DNA of 64,000 bases from Moraxella macacae 0408225 (GCF_000320365.1 NZ_ANIN01000001.1:1054001-1118000), one strand, 5' to 3'; shown: positions 9,205 to 20,993, counted from the first letter of the stretch. Notes: generated by a model not told the origin, from the sequence alone. Translations and numbers: made by a program.

Positions 9205-9898
9205 GTTTTTGTAAGAAACTTGCTTTGTCTTTAAACATACACTCATCAAATACAGGGCATTTGCCACAGATGGGCGATCTGGCCTTACAAGTATAACGCC
9301 CATGCAAAATTAAATAATGATGGGCATCTAATAAATACGCTTTTGGAATGCGTTGTAGCAAGGCTTGTTCCACTGCAAGCACGGTTTTGCCTGTGGCAAG
9401 TCCTGTGCGGTTACTAATCCGAAAAATATGCGTATCCACAGCCATGGTTGGTTGACCAAAAGCGGTATTGAGTACAACATTAGCAGTTTTGCGACCAACT
9501 CCTGCTAGGCTTTCTAAATCAGCACGGTTGTTTGGTACTTCACCGTTAAATTTTTCTAATAAGTCTTGGCAAGTTTTTATGACATTTTTGGCTTTGGTGT
9601 TAAACAATCCGATGGTTTTGATGTAATGTTTTAGGCCGTCTTCACCGAGATCTAAAATTGTTTTGGGTGTGTTGGCAACAGGAAAAAGTTTGCGTGTGGC
9701 AAGATTAACACTGATGTCAGTGGCTTGGGCGGAGAGTATGACGGCGATGAGCAGTTCAAAGTTGCTATTGTATTCCAATTCGGTGGTTGGACGATCCATA
9801 CTGTTGGCAAGTTTTTCAAAAAAAAGCTGAACGTTTTGCTTGGACATGCGTCGCGATGCTGGGGTTTTAGCGGTTTTGGTTTTGACGGTTAAGGCCAT
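9194..9898 (-). CDS. nth: Endonuclease III (Nth)
   Basis: A 234-residue DNA glycosylase/AP lyase for oxidised pyrimidines in base excision repair. The helix-hairpin-helix LAGVGRKTANVV carries the catalytic lysine, VDTHIFRISNR carries the catalytic aspartate, and the C-terminal CKARSPICGKCPVFDEC supplies the four cysteines of the iron-sulphur cluster. It lies four bases downstream of rsxB, an arrangement also seen in other gammaproteobacteria. A 20-residue basic N-terminal extension precedes the usual start, and an internal ATG could be used instead. Confidence 0.95.
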   Translation of the reverse strand: MALTVKTKTAKTPASRRMSKQNVQLFFEKLANSMDRPTTELEYNSNFELLIAVILSAQATDISVNLATRKLFPVANTPKTILDLGEDGLKHYIKTIGLFNTKAKNVIKTCQDLLEKFNGEVPNNRADLESLAGVGRKTANVVLNTAFGQPTMAVDTHIFRISNRTGLATGKTVLAVEQALLQRIPKAYLLDAHHYLILHGRYTCKARSPICGKCPVFDECMFKDKASFLQKHAF

Positions 9899-9901
9899 GT
9901 T

Positions 9902-10708
9902 TTATCCTAATTTTGCCAATTTTTGCAACAATTCATCGTATTGTTGTTGCTTGGTTGTATCAAATTTTACGCTTAATTGTTTTTCTAGTTTTTTAAGTTG
10001 CGTGCGTAATTTTGCACTTTCAATTGTGTTTTTTGCTTGATTTTCATCAATATTAACTGAAATATCATTTAATTTTGCCTGAACCATGCTAATGACAGGT
10101 TTGGCATTGGTTTTGTCATTAACTTGTTGTTCGATCCGCTCAAGATGCTTATAATAGCGTTTTTGTAGATCGGCTTGTTCTGCATAGCGTTCGGTGTCGC
10201 TTATTGCTCTTGGGTGTGGTATCAGTTCAATGCAATCCATCGGACACGGCGGTAAACACAGTTCGCAGCCTGTACATAAGTCGGTAAAAATCGTGTGCAT
10301 TTGTTTGCCACTACCGACAATTGCATCTACAGGGCAAGCCGGAATGCATTTGGTGCAACCGATGCAGTCATCTTCTCGGATAACAGCGCGCACCTCCATA
10401 GGGCGTGATGTATTGGGATCGGTTTGCCATCTTGATGGTACAGCGGCCAGTATTTCACGATCAAGCAAGGTGGCGATTTTATTAGCAACGATTTGTCCAC
10501 TGGGCACACATTTGTTGTGAGGCTCATTGTCTTTGATAATGGCGGTGGCATAAGGAAGACAGCCGTCAGCATGACCGCACAATCCGCATTGGGTTTGAGG
10601 CAATAATTGGTTAATCTGATAAATCAGTGATTGATCGTGATCGCTTAAGTCTTTGATATTTAAATAATTAAATAAACTGGGCAAATCAGAAAATTGGCGA
10701 GTTGACAT
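9902..10708 (-). CDS. rsxB: RsxB/RnfB-type iron-sulphur protein
   Basis: A 268-residue protein. It has the N-terminal Rnf-type cluster motif ([11 protein letters not shown] plus a later cysteine) and two ferredoxin motifs, [12 protein letters not shown] and [13 protein letters not shown] basic, helical C-terminal extension of about 90 residues follows. In many species RnfB belongs to the membrane Rnf/Rsx complex, but no other rnf/rsx gene is seen here; a stand-alone copy beside nth is common in Moraxellaceae. It may therefore act as a soluble electron carrier, but its partner is unknown. Confidence 0.85.
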   Translation of the reverse strand: MSTRQFSDLPSLFNYLNIKDLSDHDQSLIYQINQLLPQTQCGLCGHADGCLPYATAIIKDNEPHNKCVPSGQIVANKIATLLDREILAAVPSRWQTDPNTSRPMEVRAVIREDDCIGCTKCIPACPVDAIVGSGKQMHTIFTDLCTGCELCLPPCPMDCIELIPHPRAISDTERYAEQADLQKRYYKHLERIEQQVNDKTNAKPVISMVQAKLNDISVNIDENQAKNTIESAKLRTQLKKLEKQLSVKFDTTKQQQYDELLQKLAKLG

Positions 10709-10811
10709 AAATTTTCAATGACTAAAAAGCATTATTTTAGCATAATTTACAATTTTAGCATAATTTACATGCTGTTGCTAAAAATTGCTGTTGCTAAAAA
10801 TTTAGGCTTGG

Positions 10812-11531
10812 TTATTTGGTTCTGGATTTTACATAATGATAAGTGGTGGCTAATTGATCGCTAACTTGTTGGTTTAATTCATTTAATAATTCATCGGCTT
10901 GTTTATCCACGCTAAGCAACACTTCAAGTAACATATCGTTTGCTGTCATATTGGCATGGATTTTTTTTGACAGTTGATGTGGGTTAAAGCGGGCAAGTTG
11001 ATCGTATTGGTTGAGTGTTTCAGGAATGGTTTGGTTGATTAACTTATCCAGCACAAAACGGTTTTCTGTTAACGGTAGGGTATTGGGCGGGCTTGATTGC
11101 AGCCTGTCTTGTAGCAGTGTCTGTTGCCAGTTTAGATACCGCTGTAATTTATGGTGAATGCGATCAAGTACCACCACAGCTTCAGTTGGCATGCGATCGA
11201 TTTGTTCAATGCTTAAGCCTTGAAATAATGGCATGGGCGACATTTTACCGTGCTTGGTTTTTAGCAGATTGTCGCGGTTGTTTTGGGTAGGGTTGGTTAA
11301 AATTGCTTGCTGATTGGCACAATCTTGCTGATTAGAACGCTTGCTGATTTTAAAGAGCTTGCCGATTGAGTTTGGTGTATGATCGATTTGCACAGGCAAA
11401 CTGTGGCGAGATTTGCCAACTTCGATACCCACAATATCGTGCATTTTTTGCCAACAAAAGCCGATAATTTTTTTGACAAACCACAGGCTTAATAAACAAA
11501 CCACCAAAAAAATTAACAATAACTTAACCAA
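10812..11531 (-). CDS. Hypothetical protein with one N-terminal membrane helix
   Basis: I do not recognise a family. About 239 residues are predicted, starting at the TTG at 11531, which has a strong AAGGAG site seven bases upstream; no suitable ATG exists. An N-terminal hydrophobic helix (LLLIFLVVCLLSLWFV) is followed by a polar, basic linker and a largely helical C-terminal domain of about 130 residues, so the protein is probably anchored in the inner membrane with a cytoplasmic tail. It is preceded by two other unknown membrane genes. ZipA was considered but the composition does not fit. Confidence 0.65.
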   Translation of the reverse strand: MVKLLLIFLVVCLLSLWFVKKIIGFCWQKMHDIVGIEVGKSRHSLPVQIDHTPNSIGKLFKISKRSNQQDCANQQAILTNPTQNNRDNLLKTKHGKMSPMPLFQGLSIEQIDRMPTEAVVVLDRIHHKLQRYLNWQQTLLQDRLQSSPPNTLPLTENRFVLDKLINQTIPETLNQYDQLARFNPHQLSKKIHANMTANDMLLEVLLSVDKQADELLNELNQQVSDQLATTYHYVKSRTK

Positions 11532-11581
11532 TGTTTCTCCTTTTGAAAATGACAAATCAATGACAAGTTTTACAAGGTTTA

Positions 11582-11893
11582 TTAACGCAAATAACGCAAT
11601 TTATTGATAATAAAGATAAAAGCGACAAACATGCCTAAATAATAAGCCAGTTTTAGCTCAAAACTGTCATCACGCAGTTTAAACGGTATTGCACAAATCG
11701 TTATTGCAGTTGGTATCCATAACAGCATAAACGCCCAATATTCCAATACCGCAACAACGCCTTGCCAGTTGCGTCCTGTGCGAAGCCCTGCCAAACCAAG
11801 TACCAAACAAGCAATAATTAAAGCATTGATCAAACCTTTTGGCAAGTCTTTTGGATAAATATTTAAATCATCTTTAGTGAATTTTAACCGCAT
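11582..11893 (-). CDS. Hypothetical small membrane protein
   Basis: A 103-residue protein with three predicted membrane helices (about residues 20-36, 47-68 and 82-99) and a short N-terminal polar segment. It follows the next upstream gene with a one-base gap and has AGGAA before its ATG. No family is recognised. Its partner upstream has a very similar size and layout, so the two may work together. Confidence 0.65.
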   Translation of the reverse strand: MRLKFTKDDLNIYPKDLPKGLINALIIACLVLGLAGLRTGRNWQGVVAVLEYWAFMLLWIPTAITICAIPFKLRDDSFELKLAYYLGMFVAFIFIINKLRYLR

Positions 11894-11894
11894 C

Positions 11895-12245
11895 TTATGA
11901 ATTTCCTGCCATCAGCCAAAGCATTGCCACACAGCTAAATAATAACCCCAATGTCAAGGCATTGCGTGGTTGAATGGGTTGTTTTTGTTCTTGCATTGGC
12001 AAAAATCGGTTAATTATTTTTGCACCAAGTATAAAACCGCAAGGGATTAATAACCAAAAAATTGCAACCACCCGCATAAAACTTGGCAAAATTTGGTTAA
12101 AGCTCTCACCAAACAACAGTATTTTTACCACAAAACCTGCGATGCCAAGCAAAAACGCAAACGCACCAAGCCCAATGGTAAAACTTTTTGGAACAAGCGA
12201 AATGGCAGGTGTTGAGCGAGATAAATCAGGCATTGGCATTCTCAT
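11895..12245 (-). CDS. Hypothetical small membrane protein overlapping rpe
   Basis: About 116 residues with three hydrophobic helices (around residues 24-48, 58-76 and 94-112). The start is uncertain: ATG codons occur at residues 1, 3 and 5 and none has a strong ribosome-binding site. The first ATG overlaps the end of rpe by 20 bases, which suggests translation coupled to rpe. I do not recognise the family. Confidence 0.6.
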   Translation of the reverse strand: MRMPMPDLSRSTPAISLVPKSFTIGLGAFAFLLGIAGFVVKILLFGESFNQILPSFMRVVAIFWLLIPCGFILGAKIINRFLPMQEQKQPIQPRNALTLGLLFSCVAMLWLMAGNS

Positions 12246-12957
12246 TTAACATACCGACTTTGGCAAGTTCAGCACGCATTTCATCAATTGCAGTTTTGTA
12301 ATCTGGTTGGTTAAAAATTGCCGATCCTGCCACAAACATATCCGCTCCTGCTTCGGCAACGGCTCGGATATTGCCAGCTTTGATACCGCCATCTACTTCT
12401 AGGCGAATGTGGCGCCCTGATGCAACGATGCGTTGGCGTACTTCTTGAATTTTGCCAAGTGTATTGTCAATAAAGGCTTGTCCACCAAACCCCGGATTGA
12501 CACTCATAAGCAGAATTTGATCCACTTTATCCATGACATAATCTAAATAATAAAACGGCGTGGCAGGGTTAAACACAAGCCCACATTGTGCGCCACCGTC
12601 TTTAATCAGTTGCAAGGATCGATCGATATGCTGACTGGCTTCTGGGTGAAACGTAATCACATTTGCCCCTGCTTGCAAAAACTGTTCAATCATGCTATCT
12701 ACAGGAGACACCATCAAATGCACATCAATTTTGGCCTTGATGCCATAGTCGCGCAGTGCTTGACAAATCATACTACCAAACGTTAAATTTGGCACATAGT
12801 GATTGTCCATAACATCAAAATGAATAACATCTGCTCCGGCTTGTAAAACTTTTTCTACATCTTCACCAAGGCGAGCAAAATCGGCTGACAAAATCGAAGG
12901 GGCGATCAAATAAGGCGTTTGGTTATCGGGGTGGGTAAAATCGGCGTTGTGATTCAT
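12226..12957 (-). CDS. rpe: Ribulose-phosphate 3-epimerase
   Basis: A TIM-barrel enzyme of about 243 residues. The N-terminal [17 protein letters not shown], metal-binding [24 protein letters not shown] and LEVDGGI motifs are all intact. It interconverts ribulose-5-phosphate and xylulose-5-phosphate in the pentose phosphate pathway. The ATG at 12957 is preferred; a TTG six codons earlier is also in frame. A short N-terminal extension precedes the usual start. It overlaps the next gene downstream by 20 bases. Confidence 0.95.
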   Translation of the reverse strand: MNHNADFTHPDNQTPYLIAPSILSADFARLGEDVEKVLQAGADVIHFDVMDNHYVPNLTFGSMICQALRDYGIKAKIDVHLMVSPVDSMIEQFLQAGANVITFHPEASQHIDRSLQLIKDGGAQCGLVFNPATPFYYLDYVMDKVDQILLMSVNPGFGGQAFIDNTLGKIQEVRQRIVASGRHIRLEVDGGIKAGNIRAVAEAGADMFVAGSAIFNQPDYKTAIDEMRAELAKVGMLNENANA

Positions 12958-13119
12958 AAGCGTACTTTTTGCCAAAATGGGTTGGTTAAAATTTGTTTGC
13001 CAAAAAAATTTGGTTTGCTAAAAATTTGAAGATGACAGGGCGATCAAACTCACCCTACATAATCACCCTACATAAAAATTAAAAACGGTATTAAACAATG
13101 ATTAACATTGGTTTTTTGA

Positions 13120-14775
<1,656 letters not shown>

Positions 14776-14831
14776 CTACAGGTAAAAAGGAATTTTACTA
14801 AAAAAACGCTTTAAAAGCAATAAAAGCTGCG

Positions 14832-15572
14832 TTAACTTTTTCTGGCAACCGATTGTTGTAATGCTTCAGGCAGGGTTAAAATTTTCACTTCTGGGATATT
14901 TTGTGTGATATTGTGTAATTCATCAGGACGAGCCACCACCAAGGCTTCAAACCCATGATTAATTTGTATGTGATTTACCACGCCGATTTTTTCGGACAAT
15001 TGGTTTAAATCTTGACAGAAAATACGGTGCAACCACGCTTTTGGACTGGCTTTAAACCACAAGCGTGCGATAATTTCTTGACCCAAATAACAACCCTTGT
15101 CAAAATCCACGCCACCGCGTTGATGTAAGCGTAATTCTTGTGGTTGATACAGTTCAGATGTGGCTTTTGTAATCCAGTAATTGCCTGTTGCGATGCTTAA
15201 GTTTTGCCAATCAGATACATTTTGTAGGTTTTTATCGTTAGAAAATGTTGGTAAATTGTCAATAATTGTTGGAAAAATTTCGGTTTTTTCGCTCAATTCA
15301 ATTTTAGAAAAAGCCCCATATTTTTTGACATGCTTGATAAAATCATCTGCCAAATCCTCACTTAACACAATGTAAAAACCATTGTTAGCACGTTTTAACC
15401 AAATGCCAAACAAAATCCGACCTTTTAAATTACAAATGGCAGTTGGCAAAAAATCCTTGTCAATTTTATGGATATTGGCGGTAATTTGTCCTTGCAAAAA
15501 CTTATTGCTATCAGCAAGCGGATCGGCGGATTTGGCATTGCCTGTGAGTAAAAACTGAACAAAAGTTGGCAT
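14832..15572 (-). CDS. ygfZ: Folate-binding iron-sulphur maintenance protein YgfZ
   Basis: A 246-residue protein, somewhat shorter than the roughly 325-residue Escherichia coli form. It carries the family signature KGCYLGQEI with its conserved cysteine, near residue 165. YgfZ is a tetrahydrofolate-binding relative of aminomethyltransferase needed for activity of some iron-sulphur enzymes such as MiaB. It is the first gene of the minus-strand block, with yjdM divergent upstream. Confidence 0.9.
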   Translation of the reverse strand: MPTFVQFLLTGNAKSADPLADSNKFLQGQITANIHKIDKDFLPTAICNLKGRILFGIWLKRANNGFYIVLSEDLADDFIKHVKKYGAFSKIELSEKTEIFPTIIDNLPTFSNDKNLQNVSDWQNLSIATGNYWITKATSELYQPQELRLHQRGGVDFDKGCYLGQEIIARLWFKASPKAWLHRIFCQDLNQLSEKIGVVNHIQINHGFEALVVARPDELHNITQNIPEVKILTLPEALQQSVARKS

Positions 15573-15732
15573 GGTTGTTCCTATTTTTTGAAAAAAGTTT
15601 AAAAAAATTTTATCAACATTGAAATATTTTGGGGTTTTTGCGAAAAAATTACAAGTTTTTGCTAAAATCGGTTACAATATTACTTTTAGTCAAACCAACC
15701 AATCATCAAAACCAACCAATTTAGGAAAATCT

Positions 15733-16068
15733 ATGTGTTTATCTGCTTGTCCAAAATGCAGCGAAGAATATACTTATCGAGACGGCGAATTATTGATTTG
15801 TCCGATGTGTGGCCACGAATGGATAGACGGCGAAACCGTACAGACTGAAGTGATTAAAGATGCCGTTGGCAATGTATTGGCAGACGGCGACAGTGTTACT
15901 GTGATTAAAGATTTAAAGGTGAAAGGCTCAAGCACACCGATAAAAGTTGGCACAAAAGTTAAATCCATTCGCTTGATTTATGATGCAACAGATGGGCATG
16001 ACATTGATTGTAAAATTGATGGTTTTGGGGCAATGAAATTAAAATCTGGCGTGGTAAAAAAAGCCTAA
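15733..16068 (+). CDS. yjdM: YjdM/PhnA-family zinc-ribbon protein
   Basis: A 111-residue protein. The N-terminal zinc ribbon has two CxxC pairs (CPKC and CPMCG), followed by the PhnA beta-domain with [16 protein letters not shown] and [10 protein letters not shown]. The start is the ATG at 15733 after AGGAAA. Despite the old annotation linking it to alkylphosphonate uptake, its biochemical role is unclear and no phn genes are nearby. Confidence 0.92.
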   Translation: MCLSACPKCSEEYTYRDGELLICPMCGHEWIDGETVQTEVIKDAVGNVLADGDSVTVIKDLKVKGSSTPIKVGTKVKSIRLIYDATDGHDIDCKIDGFGAMKLKSGVVKKA

Positions 16069-16136
16069 CAGTTAAGTTTTGGTATTCAGTATCTGGTATT
16101 AAGTATGCCTGCACTCTATGTTTAATAATTATTTCT

Positions 16137-16934
16137 ATGTTTAATAATTCTTTGTTTAATAATTTTTTGTCAAAAGACTCGCCGCTTGTCCTTGGATTGC
16201 GTCATTATCCTTATACTTTGGGATTGTTGGGCATCTGCGTTGTTTTGTTTGTGTTACAAGTTTTGACTGGGGTAGATGCCAGTTCGCCGACTGTGCAGGA
16301 CTTACTAAAGTGGGGTGCGAATTTTTTGCCATTAACCATGGGTAATGAACCGTTTCGTCTTATCACCAGCCTTGTGTTGCACATTGGTTTGTTGCATTTG
16401 ATGTTTAATATGTATGCGTTGTATTATTTTGGACAAGTGGCAGAGCAGATGATAGGATCTATTAACCTATTGATTTTATTTGTATTATCTGGTATTGGCG
16501 GTAATTTACTCAACAATTTTTTAGCATTGCAAACACTATTAAACAATGAATCAATCAACCGTGGACAAATTGGCGTAAGTGCAGGGGCGTCAGGTGGTAT
16601 TATGGGTATTGGTGCGGCATTATTAATGACTGCTTTATTGCGTACGCCGATTAATCAGATTGGCTTAAATTTTCGTTCTTTATTATTGGTTATGGCAATA
16701 AACTTAAGCTATGGTTTTTTGGTGTCAGGGATTGATAATGCAGGGCATATTGGCGGAGCATTGACAGGTGCAATGCTTGGTTTTGTGTATGTGTTCAATG
16801 TAAAATTGAATAAAAATTCGCTAATTTTTGTCAAATTTTCACCTTTTATGCTGGTTGCATTCATGCTGATTGTCATGCTATTTGGCATGATGTATTGGCA
16901 ATTGCATCAAAATACAATGACATTGATTGAATAA
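16137..16934 (+). CDS. Rhomboid-family intramembrane serine protease
   Basis: A 265-residue membrane protein with six or seven hydrophobic helices. The catalytic serine lies in GVSAGASGGIMG, the catalytic histidine in NAGHIGGALTG, and the conserved HIGLLHLMFNMYAL helix precedes them. It should cleave membrane proteins within the bilayer; its substrate is unknown. Just upstream the sequence CTATGTTTAATAATT is duplicated, so two candidate ATG starts lie close together. Confidence 0.9.
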   Translation: MFNNSLFNNFLSKDSPLVLGLRHYPYTLGLLGICVVLFVLQVLTGVDASSPTVQDLLKWGANFLPLTMGNEPFRLITSLVLHIGLLHLMFNMYALYYFGQVAEQMIGSINLLILFVLSGIGGNLLNNFLALQTLLNNESINRGQIGVSAGASGGIMGIGAALLMTALLRTPINQIGLNFRSLLLVMAINLSYGFLVSGIDNAGHIGGALTGAMLGFVYVFNVKLNKNSLIFVKFSPFMLVAFMLIVMLFGMMYWQLHQNTMTLIE

Positions 16935-17129
16935 TGACACTGGTTCATGAATAAAACTTAACAAAATAAGGCAACAAAAACAAGGTAACAAAAAAATGTA
17001 ACAAAAACAATCAAAGTTTTGATTTTATAAAATCAATAGCGAAACATTGATTTTTGCGGTAAAATTAAACCATGATTTTAACCACTTTTTTATTTTAAAC
17101 CACTTTTTATTTTTAAAAGGACTAGCCAA

Positions 17130-18659
17130 ATGACGGTCATCAAAAAAGAAGACTTTATCAGTTCAATCGCCAATGCCTTTCAATTTATCAGCTATTACCA
17201 CCCTAAAGATTTTGTGGACTCGGTATACGAAGCATGGCAAAAAGAAACCAACGCATCCGCCAAAAACGCCATGGGACAAATTCTTGTCAATAGCCGTATG
17301 TCAGCATTGGGACACCGCCCTGTTTGTCAGGATACAGGCAGTGCGGTGATTTTTTTGGATATCGGTATGAATGTACAATGGGAAAGTGATATGTCGGTTG
17401 AGGATATGGTGAATGAAGGCGTGCGCCGTGCGTATACCAATCCTGACAATCCATTGCGTGCATCAATTTTGCTTGATCCAATTGGCAAACGCCAAAATAC
17501 CAAAGACAACACGCCTGCGGTTGTGCATATGAATGTGGTGGCAGGTGATAAAGTCGATGTGATTTGTGCGGCCAAAGGCGGTGGTTCGGAAAATAAAGCC
17601 AAATTTGCCATGTTAAACCCATCTGATTCGATAGAAGAGTGGATTTTAAAAACCGTGCCACAAATGGGGGCGGGTTGGTGTCCACCTGGGATTTTGGGTA
17701 TTGGCGTGGGTGGTACACCTGAAAAAGCCATGTTGCTTGCCAAACGATCGCTTATGGAGCATATTGACATTCATAAATTACAAGCCAAAGCCGATAGCGG
17801 TGCAGAATTAACGAGCGTTGAACGTTTGCGTTTAAATATGTATGAAAAAGTGAACGAGCTTGGTGTTGGTGCTCAAGGTTTGGGTGGTTTGACCACGGTG
17901 CTTGATGTAAAAGTGCTTGATTTTCCAACCCACGCTGCCAGTAAAGCGGTGGCTATGATACCTAACTGTGCTGCTACACGTCATGTGCATTTTGTGCTCG
18001 ATGGTTCGGGTGAAGCTCAAATGCCTGTACCAGCGTTGTCAGATTGGCCGGAGGTGTCGTTTGGTTCGGACGATGTTATCCGTGTCAATGTCAATGAGTT
18101 GACTAAAGAAAAATTAAGCCAATTTAAAATTGGTGATACCTTGCTGTTAAGCGGTAAAATCCTAACAGGTCGTGATGCTGCTCACAAACGCATGGTGGAT
18201 ATGCTGGCAAAAGGCGAACAATTGCCCGTTGATTTAAAAAACCGTTTTATTTATTATGTAGGCCCTGTAGATGCAGTTGGTGATGAGGTTGTAGGGCCTG
18301 CCGGTCCAACTACCGCCACGCGTATGGATAAATTTACCGATACCATTCTTGATCAAGGGCTAATTGGTATGATTGGCAAATCCGAGCGCAGTGCTGCAAC
18401 TTGCGAGGTGATTGCCAAACATGGCGCAATTTATCTGATCGCAGTTGGTGGGGCGGCTTATTTGGTGTCAAAAGCGATTAAAGCGTCTAAAACCTTGGCA
18501 TTTCCAGAACTTGGCATGGAGGCGATTTATGAATTTGATGTGGAGGATATGCCTGTTACCGTCGCGGTTGACAATCAAGGAAACAGCATTCATCGTTTTG
18601 ATTTGGTTGCCGAAAAAGCCAAAGCGGTGATTGAAAAACCTGTGCGTTTTGTGCCTTAA
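17130..18659 (+). CDS. fumA: Class I (iron-sulphur) fumarate hydratase
   Basis: A 509-residue enzyme of the FumA/FumB type. Recognisable segments are RPVCQDTGSAV near residue 64, the AAKGGGSENK loop, PPGILGIGVGG, and the C-terminal PAGPTTATRMDKFTD swivel-domain motif. It hydrates fumarate to malate using an oxygen-sensitive 4Fe-4S cluster. AAAAGGA lies before the ATG. A rho-independent terminator follows directly. The fumA symbol is given for the class, not for a proven orthologue. Confidence 0.95.
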   Translation: MTVIKKEDFISSIANAFQFISYYHPKDFVDSVYEAWQKETNASAKNAMGQILVNSRMSALGHRPVCQDTGSAVIFLDIGMNVQWESDMSVEDMVNEGVRRAYTNPDNPLRASILLDPIGKRQNTKDNTPAVVHMNVVAGDKVDVICAAKGGGSENKAKFAMLNPSDSIEEWILKTVPQMGAGWCPPGILGIGVGGTPEKAMLLAKRSLMEHIDIHKLQAKADSGAELTSVERLRLNMYEKVNELGVGAQGLGGLTTVLDVKVLDFPTHAASKAVAMIPNCAATRHVHFVLDGSGEAQMPVPALSDWPEVSFGSDDVIRVNVNELTKEKLSQFKIGDTLLLSGKILTGRDAAHKRMVDMLAKGEQLPVDLKNRFIYYVGPVDAVGDEVVGPAGPTTATRMDKFTDTILDQGLIGMIGKSERSAATCEVIAKHGAIYLIAVGGAAYLVSKAIKASKTLAFPELGMEAIYEFDVEDMPVTVAVDNQGNSIHRFDLVAEKAKAVIEKPVRFVP

Positions 18660-18683
18660 TTTTTGATATCTTTTTGATGGAGC

Positions 18684-18713
18684 AAAAACTGTCAATTTTG
18701 TTGGCAGTTTTTT
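18684..18713 (+). terminator. Terminator after fumarase
   Basis: The arms AAAAACTGTCAA and TTGGCAGTTTTTT pair around a short T-rich loop and end in a T run. One G-T wobble occurs. It sits 25 bases after the fumarase stop. Confidence 0.85.
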
Positions 18714-18878
18714 CTTGCATTTTTCTTGTTTGTATTTTTCTTGTAAAAATGACTTTAGCAAAACAATCTTATAAAATTAAAATAGCTGTACTTTAATAGC
18801 AACGCGTTTTAATTAGCAACGCTTTTCAATTTTAATACAATGGTTTTAATACAATAGTTTTAATACAATGGTAAAAAA

Positions 18879-19736
18879 ATGACAACAAACCAACACCACA
18901 GTATAAAGCAAAAACACGGTATTTTGGGGCAAATAATTGAGTATCCAAAAACTTACAGTCCGCAGATTTTACACCCAATTCCGAGGCGTTTTGGGCGTGA
19001 AAATTTGGCATTGCCAGACGAAAAATTATCACAAGGTTTTGATTATTGGCATATTTTTGAATTGTCTTGGCTAAAACCTAACGGCGTGTCAAGTGTTGCA
19101 ACCGCTCGCATGACCATACCTGCAACTTCTGAATTTATTGTTGAATCAAAATCATTAAAACTGTATTTAAACAGTCTAAATTTTATCCAATTTGACAATG
19201 TAGCACAAGTTAAGCAAACTTTACAGCACGATTTATCTGAATGTTTAAAAACCGAGGTTGGATTTGAGATTTTTGCCCTGCATGATGAAGCATTGACAAT
19301 CGACCAAGTTCAAGGTGATTGTTTGGATAATTTGGCAATTGATAAAGTTGTCTTAACAGATAATGTAGATAACAGTTTATTAAGTTTTGCTAAAACGGTG
19401 GATAACAAGCCAAAACAGCAGCGTTTTTATTCGCATTTATTGCGATCCAATTGTCCAGTTACCAATCAGCCTGATTGGGGAACGGTAGAGATTTTGCTTG
19501 AATCGTTGCCGATTGATAAATTAGCTTTGTTAAAATATCTGTTAAGTTACCGTCAACATAACGGTTTTCATGAACAATGCGTAGAGCAGATTTTTAGCGA
19601 TTTAATGCAAAAATTTTATCCAGTAAGCCTTATGGTAAGGGCATGGTATACACGCCGTGGCGGAATTGATATCAATCCTGTGCGAGCAAGCGATGTGTCG
19701 TTATTGCCAAACAAAAGTCGGTTAATTCGTCAATAG
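18879..19736 (+). CDS. queF: NADPH-dependent 7-cyano-7-deazaguanine reductase QueF
   Basis: A 285-residue type II (tandem T-fold) QueF. The substrate-site segment is ESKSLKLYLNSLN near residue 88 and the catalytic cysteine lies in NCPVTNQPDWG near residue 190; the C-terminal YTRRGGIDINP motif is intact. It reduces preQ0 to preQ1 in queuosine synthesis. The start ATG follows three near-copies of TTTTAATACAATGG, so the 5' flank is repetitive. It stands alone, with no other que gene nearby. Confidence 0.96.
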   Translation: MTTNQHHSIKQKHGILGQIIEYPKTYSPQILHPIPRRFGRENLALPDEKLSQGFDYWHIFELSWLKPNGVSSVATARMTIPATSEFIVESKSLKLYLNSLNFIQFDNVAQVKQTLQHDLSECLKTEVGFEIFALHDEALTIDQVQGDCLDNLAIDKVVLTDNVDNSLLSFAKTVDNKPKQQRFYSHLLRSNCPVTNQPDWGTVEILLESLPIDKLALLKYLLSYRQHNGFHEQCVEQIFSDLMQKFYPVSLMVRAWYTRRGGIDINPVRASDVSLLPNKSRLIRQ

Positions 19737-19814
19737 CTTTAATACAGTCATTTAAAAATACAGTCATTTAAAATACAATCACTTTAACAATAAACCTAAA
19801 TTAAACAGCAAATT

Positions 19815-19886
19815 TAAGCTAAACAGTAAAATTAAGCTAAACAGTAAAATTAAGCTAAACAGTAAAATTAAGATAAATAGTAACTT
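19815..19886. repeat. 18-bp tandem array upstream of nagZ
   Basis: Four head-to-tail copies of TAAGCTAAACAGTAAAAT occur, the last one degenerate. The array ends 26 bases before the nagZ start. The neighbouring spacer at 19740-19790 also holds a duplicated AATACAGTCATTTAAAA unit. No protein or RNA role is visible. Confidence 0.88.
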
Positions 19887-19912
19887 AAGTTAATTTAAAT
19901 TATGAGACGATT

Positions 19913-20965
19913 ATGACAAGCAATAATTTAAAACCCATTGGCAGTCTTATGCTGGACGTGGCAGGCACTGAATTGACTTATGAAGATGAGCAATTGTTGG
20001 CACAACCTGAAGTTGGCGGTGTGATTTTGTTTGCACGTAACGTGGCAACCCCAGAGCAAGTGCGTAAGCTTACCGACAGCATGCGTGCACTCAATCCAAA
20101 TTTACTGATTGCTGTTGACCAAGAAGGCGGCCGCGTGGCACGGTTGCGTCAAGGTTTTTCGCCCATTCCTGCTATGGGAAAATTGGGTGAATTGTTTGAG
20201 CAAAATCCAGTTTTGGCATTGGCATTGGCTTACGATTGTGGTGTGTTGATGGCAACTGAAGTGTTGGCGGTGGGCGTGGATTTTAGTTTTGCTCCAGTAT
20301 TAGATGTGCATGGTGTCAGTCAGGTGATAGGTGATCGTGCGTTTCACCAAAATCCGTTGGCAATTACTGCGTTATCCGCCCAATTTATGCGCGGTATGAA
20401 ATCGGTTGGCATGGCAACCACAGGCAAGCATTTTCCGGGGCATGGTTCGGTTGCCCCTGATTCACACATTGCCAGTGCGATAGATGAACGTGATTTTGCT
20501 ACTATTTTGGCATGCGACATGCAACCGTTTATCAACAATTTTTCGTTGTTGAACGCTCTGATGCCAGCTCATGTAATTTTTAGCAAGGTTGATAACAAAC
20601 CTGCAGGTTTTTCTAAAATTTGGTTGCAACATATTATTCGACAAAAATTTGCTTTTGATGGGGTATTGTTTTCTGACGATTTATCCATGAAAGCCGCTCA
20701 CATTGTAGGAGATGCAGGCGAGCGCATAAAATCTGCATTGACGGCAGGTTGTGATATGGGGCTTGTGTGTAATGATAGGAAAGCGGCACTCATAGCGTTA
20801 AATTGTTTGCAAAAAAATCCAAAACTTATCCAAGCAAAAAGCACCGAGCGTTTGGCAAAAATGCAAGCCGATGTCAAAACTTGGCAAGGTTCATTGGAAA
20901 AAACTGCTAAGTTGTGGCAAGGTTGGGAGATGAGTGCCAAGCGAGTTCAAGCCCAATTTTTTTAA
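19913..20965 (+). CDS. nagZ: Beta-N-acetylhexosaminidase NagZ
   Basis: A 350-residue glycoside hydrolase family 3 enzyme. The substrate-binding VDQEGGRVARLR, the KHFPGHGSVAPDSH loop with the catalytic His/Asp pair, and FSDDLSMKAA with the nucleophilic aspartate are all present. It acts in the cytoplasm, removing N-acetylglucosamine from anhydromuropeptides during peptidoglycan recycling. The ATG follows GAGACGATT. Confidence 0.96.
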   Translation: MTSNNLKPIGSLMLDVAGTELTYEDEQLLAQPEVGGVILFARNVATPEQVRKLTDSMRALNPNLLIAVDQEGGRVARLRQGFSPIPAMGKLGELFEQNPVLALALAYDCGVLMATEVLAVGVDFSFAPVLDVHGVSQVIGDRAFHQNPLAITALSAQFMRGMKSVGMATTGKHFPGHGSVAPDSHIASAIDERDFATILACDMQPFINNFSLLNALMPAHVIFSKVDNKPAGFSKIWLQHIIRQKFAFDGVLFSDDLSMKAAHIVGDAGERIKSALTAGCDMGLVCNDRKAALIALNCLQKNPKLIQAKSTERLAKMQADVKTWQGSLEKTAKLWQGWEMSAKRVQAQFF

Positions 20966-20993
20966 GTTTTTATAAATTTTTTGCAAATAATGG

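Noticed and set aside
19815-19886. Possible CRISPR array
   Set aside because: The 18-base units are contiguous with no spacers and no cas genes are present; this is a simple tandem repeat.
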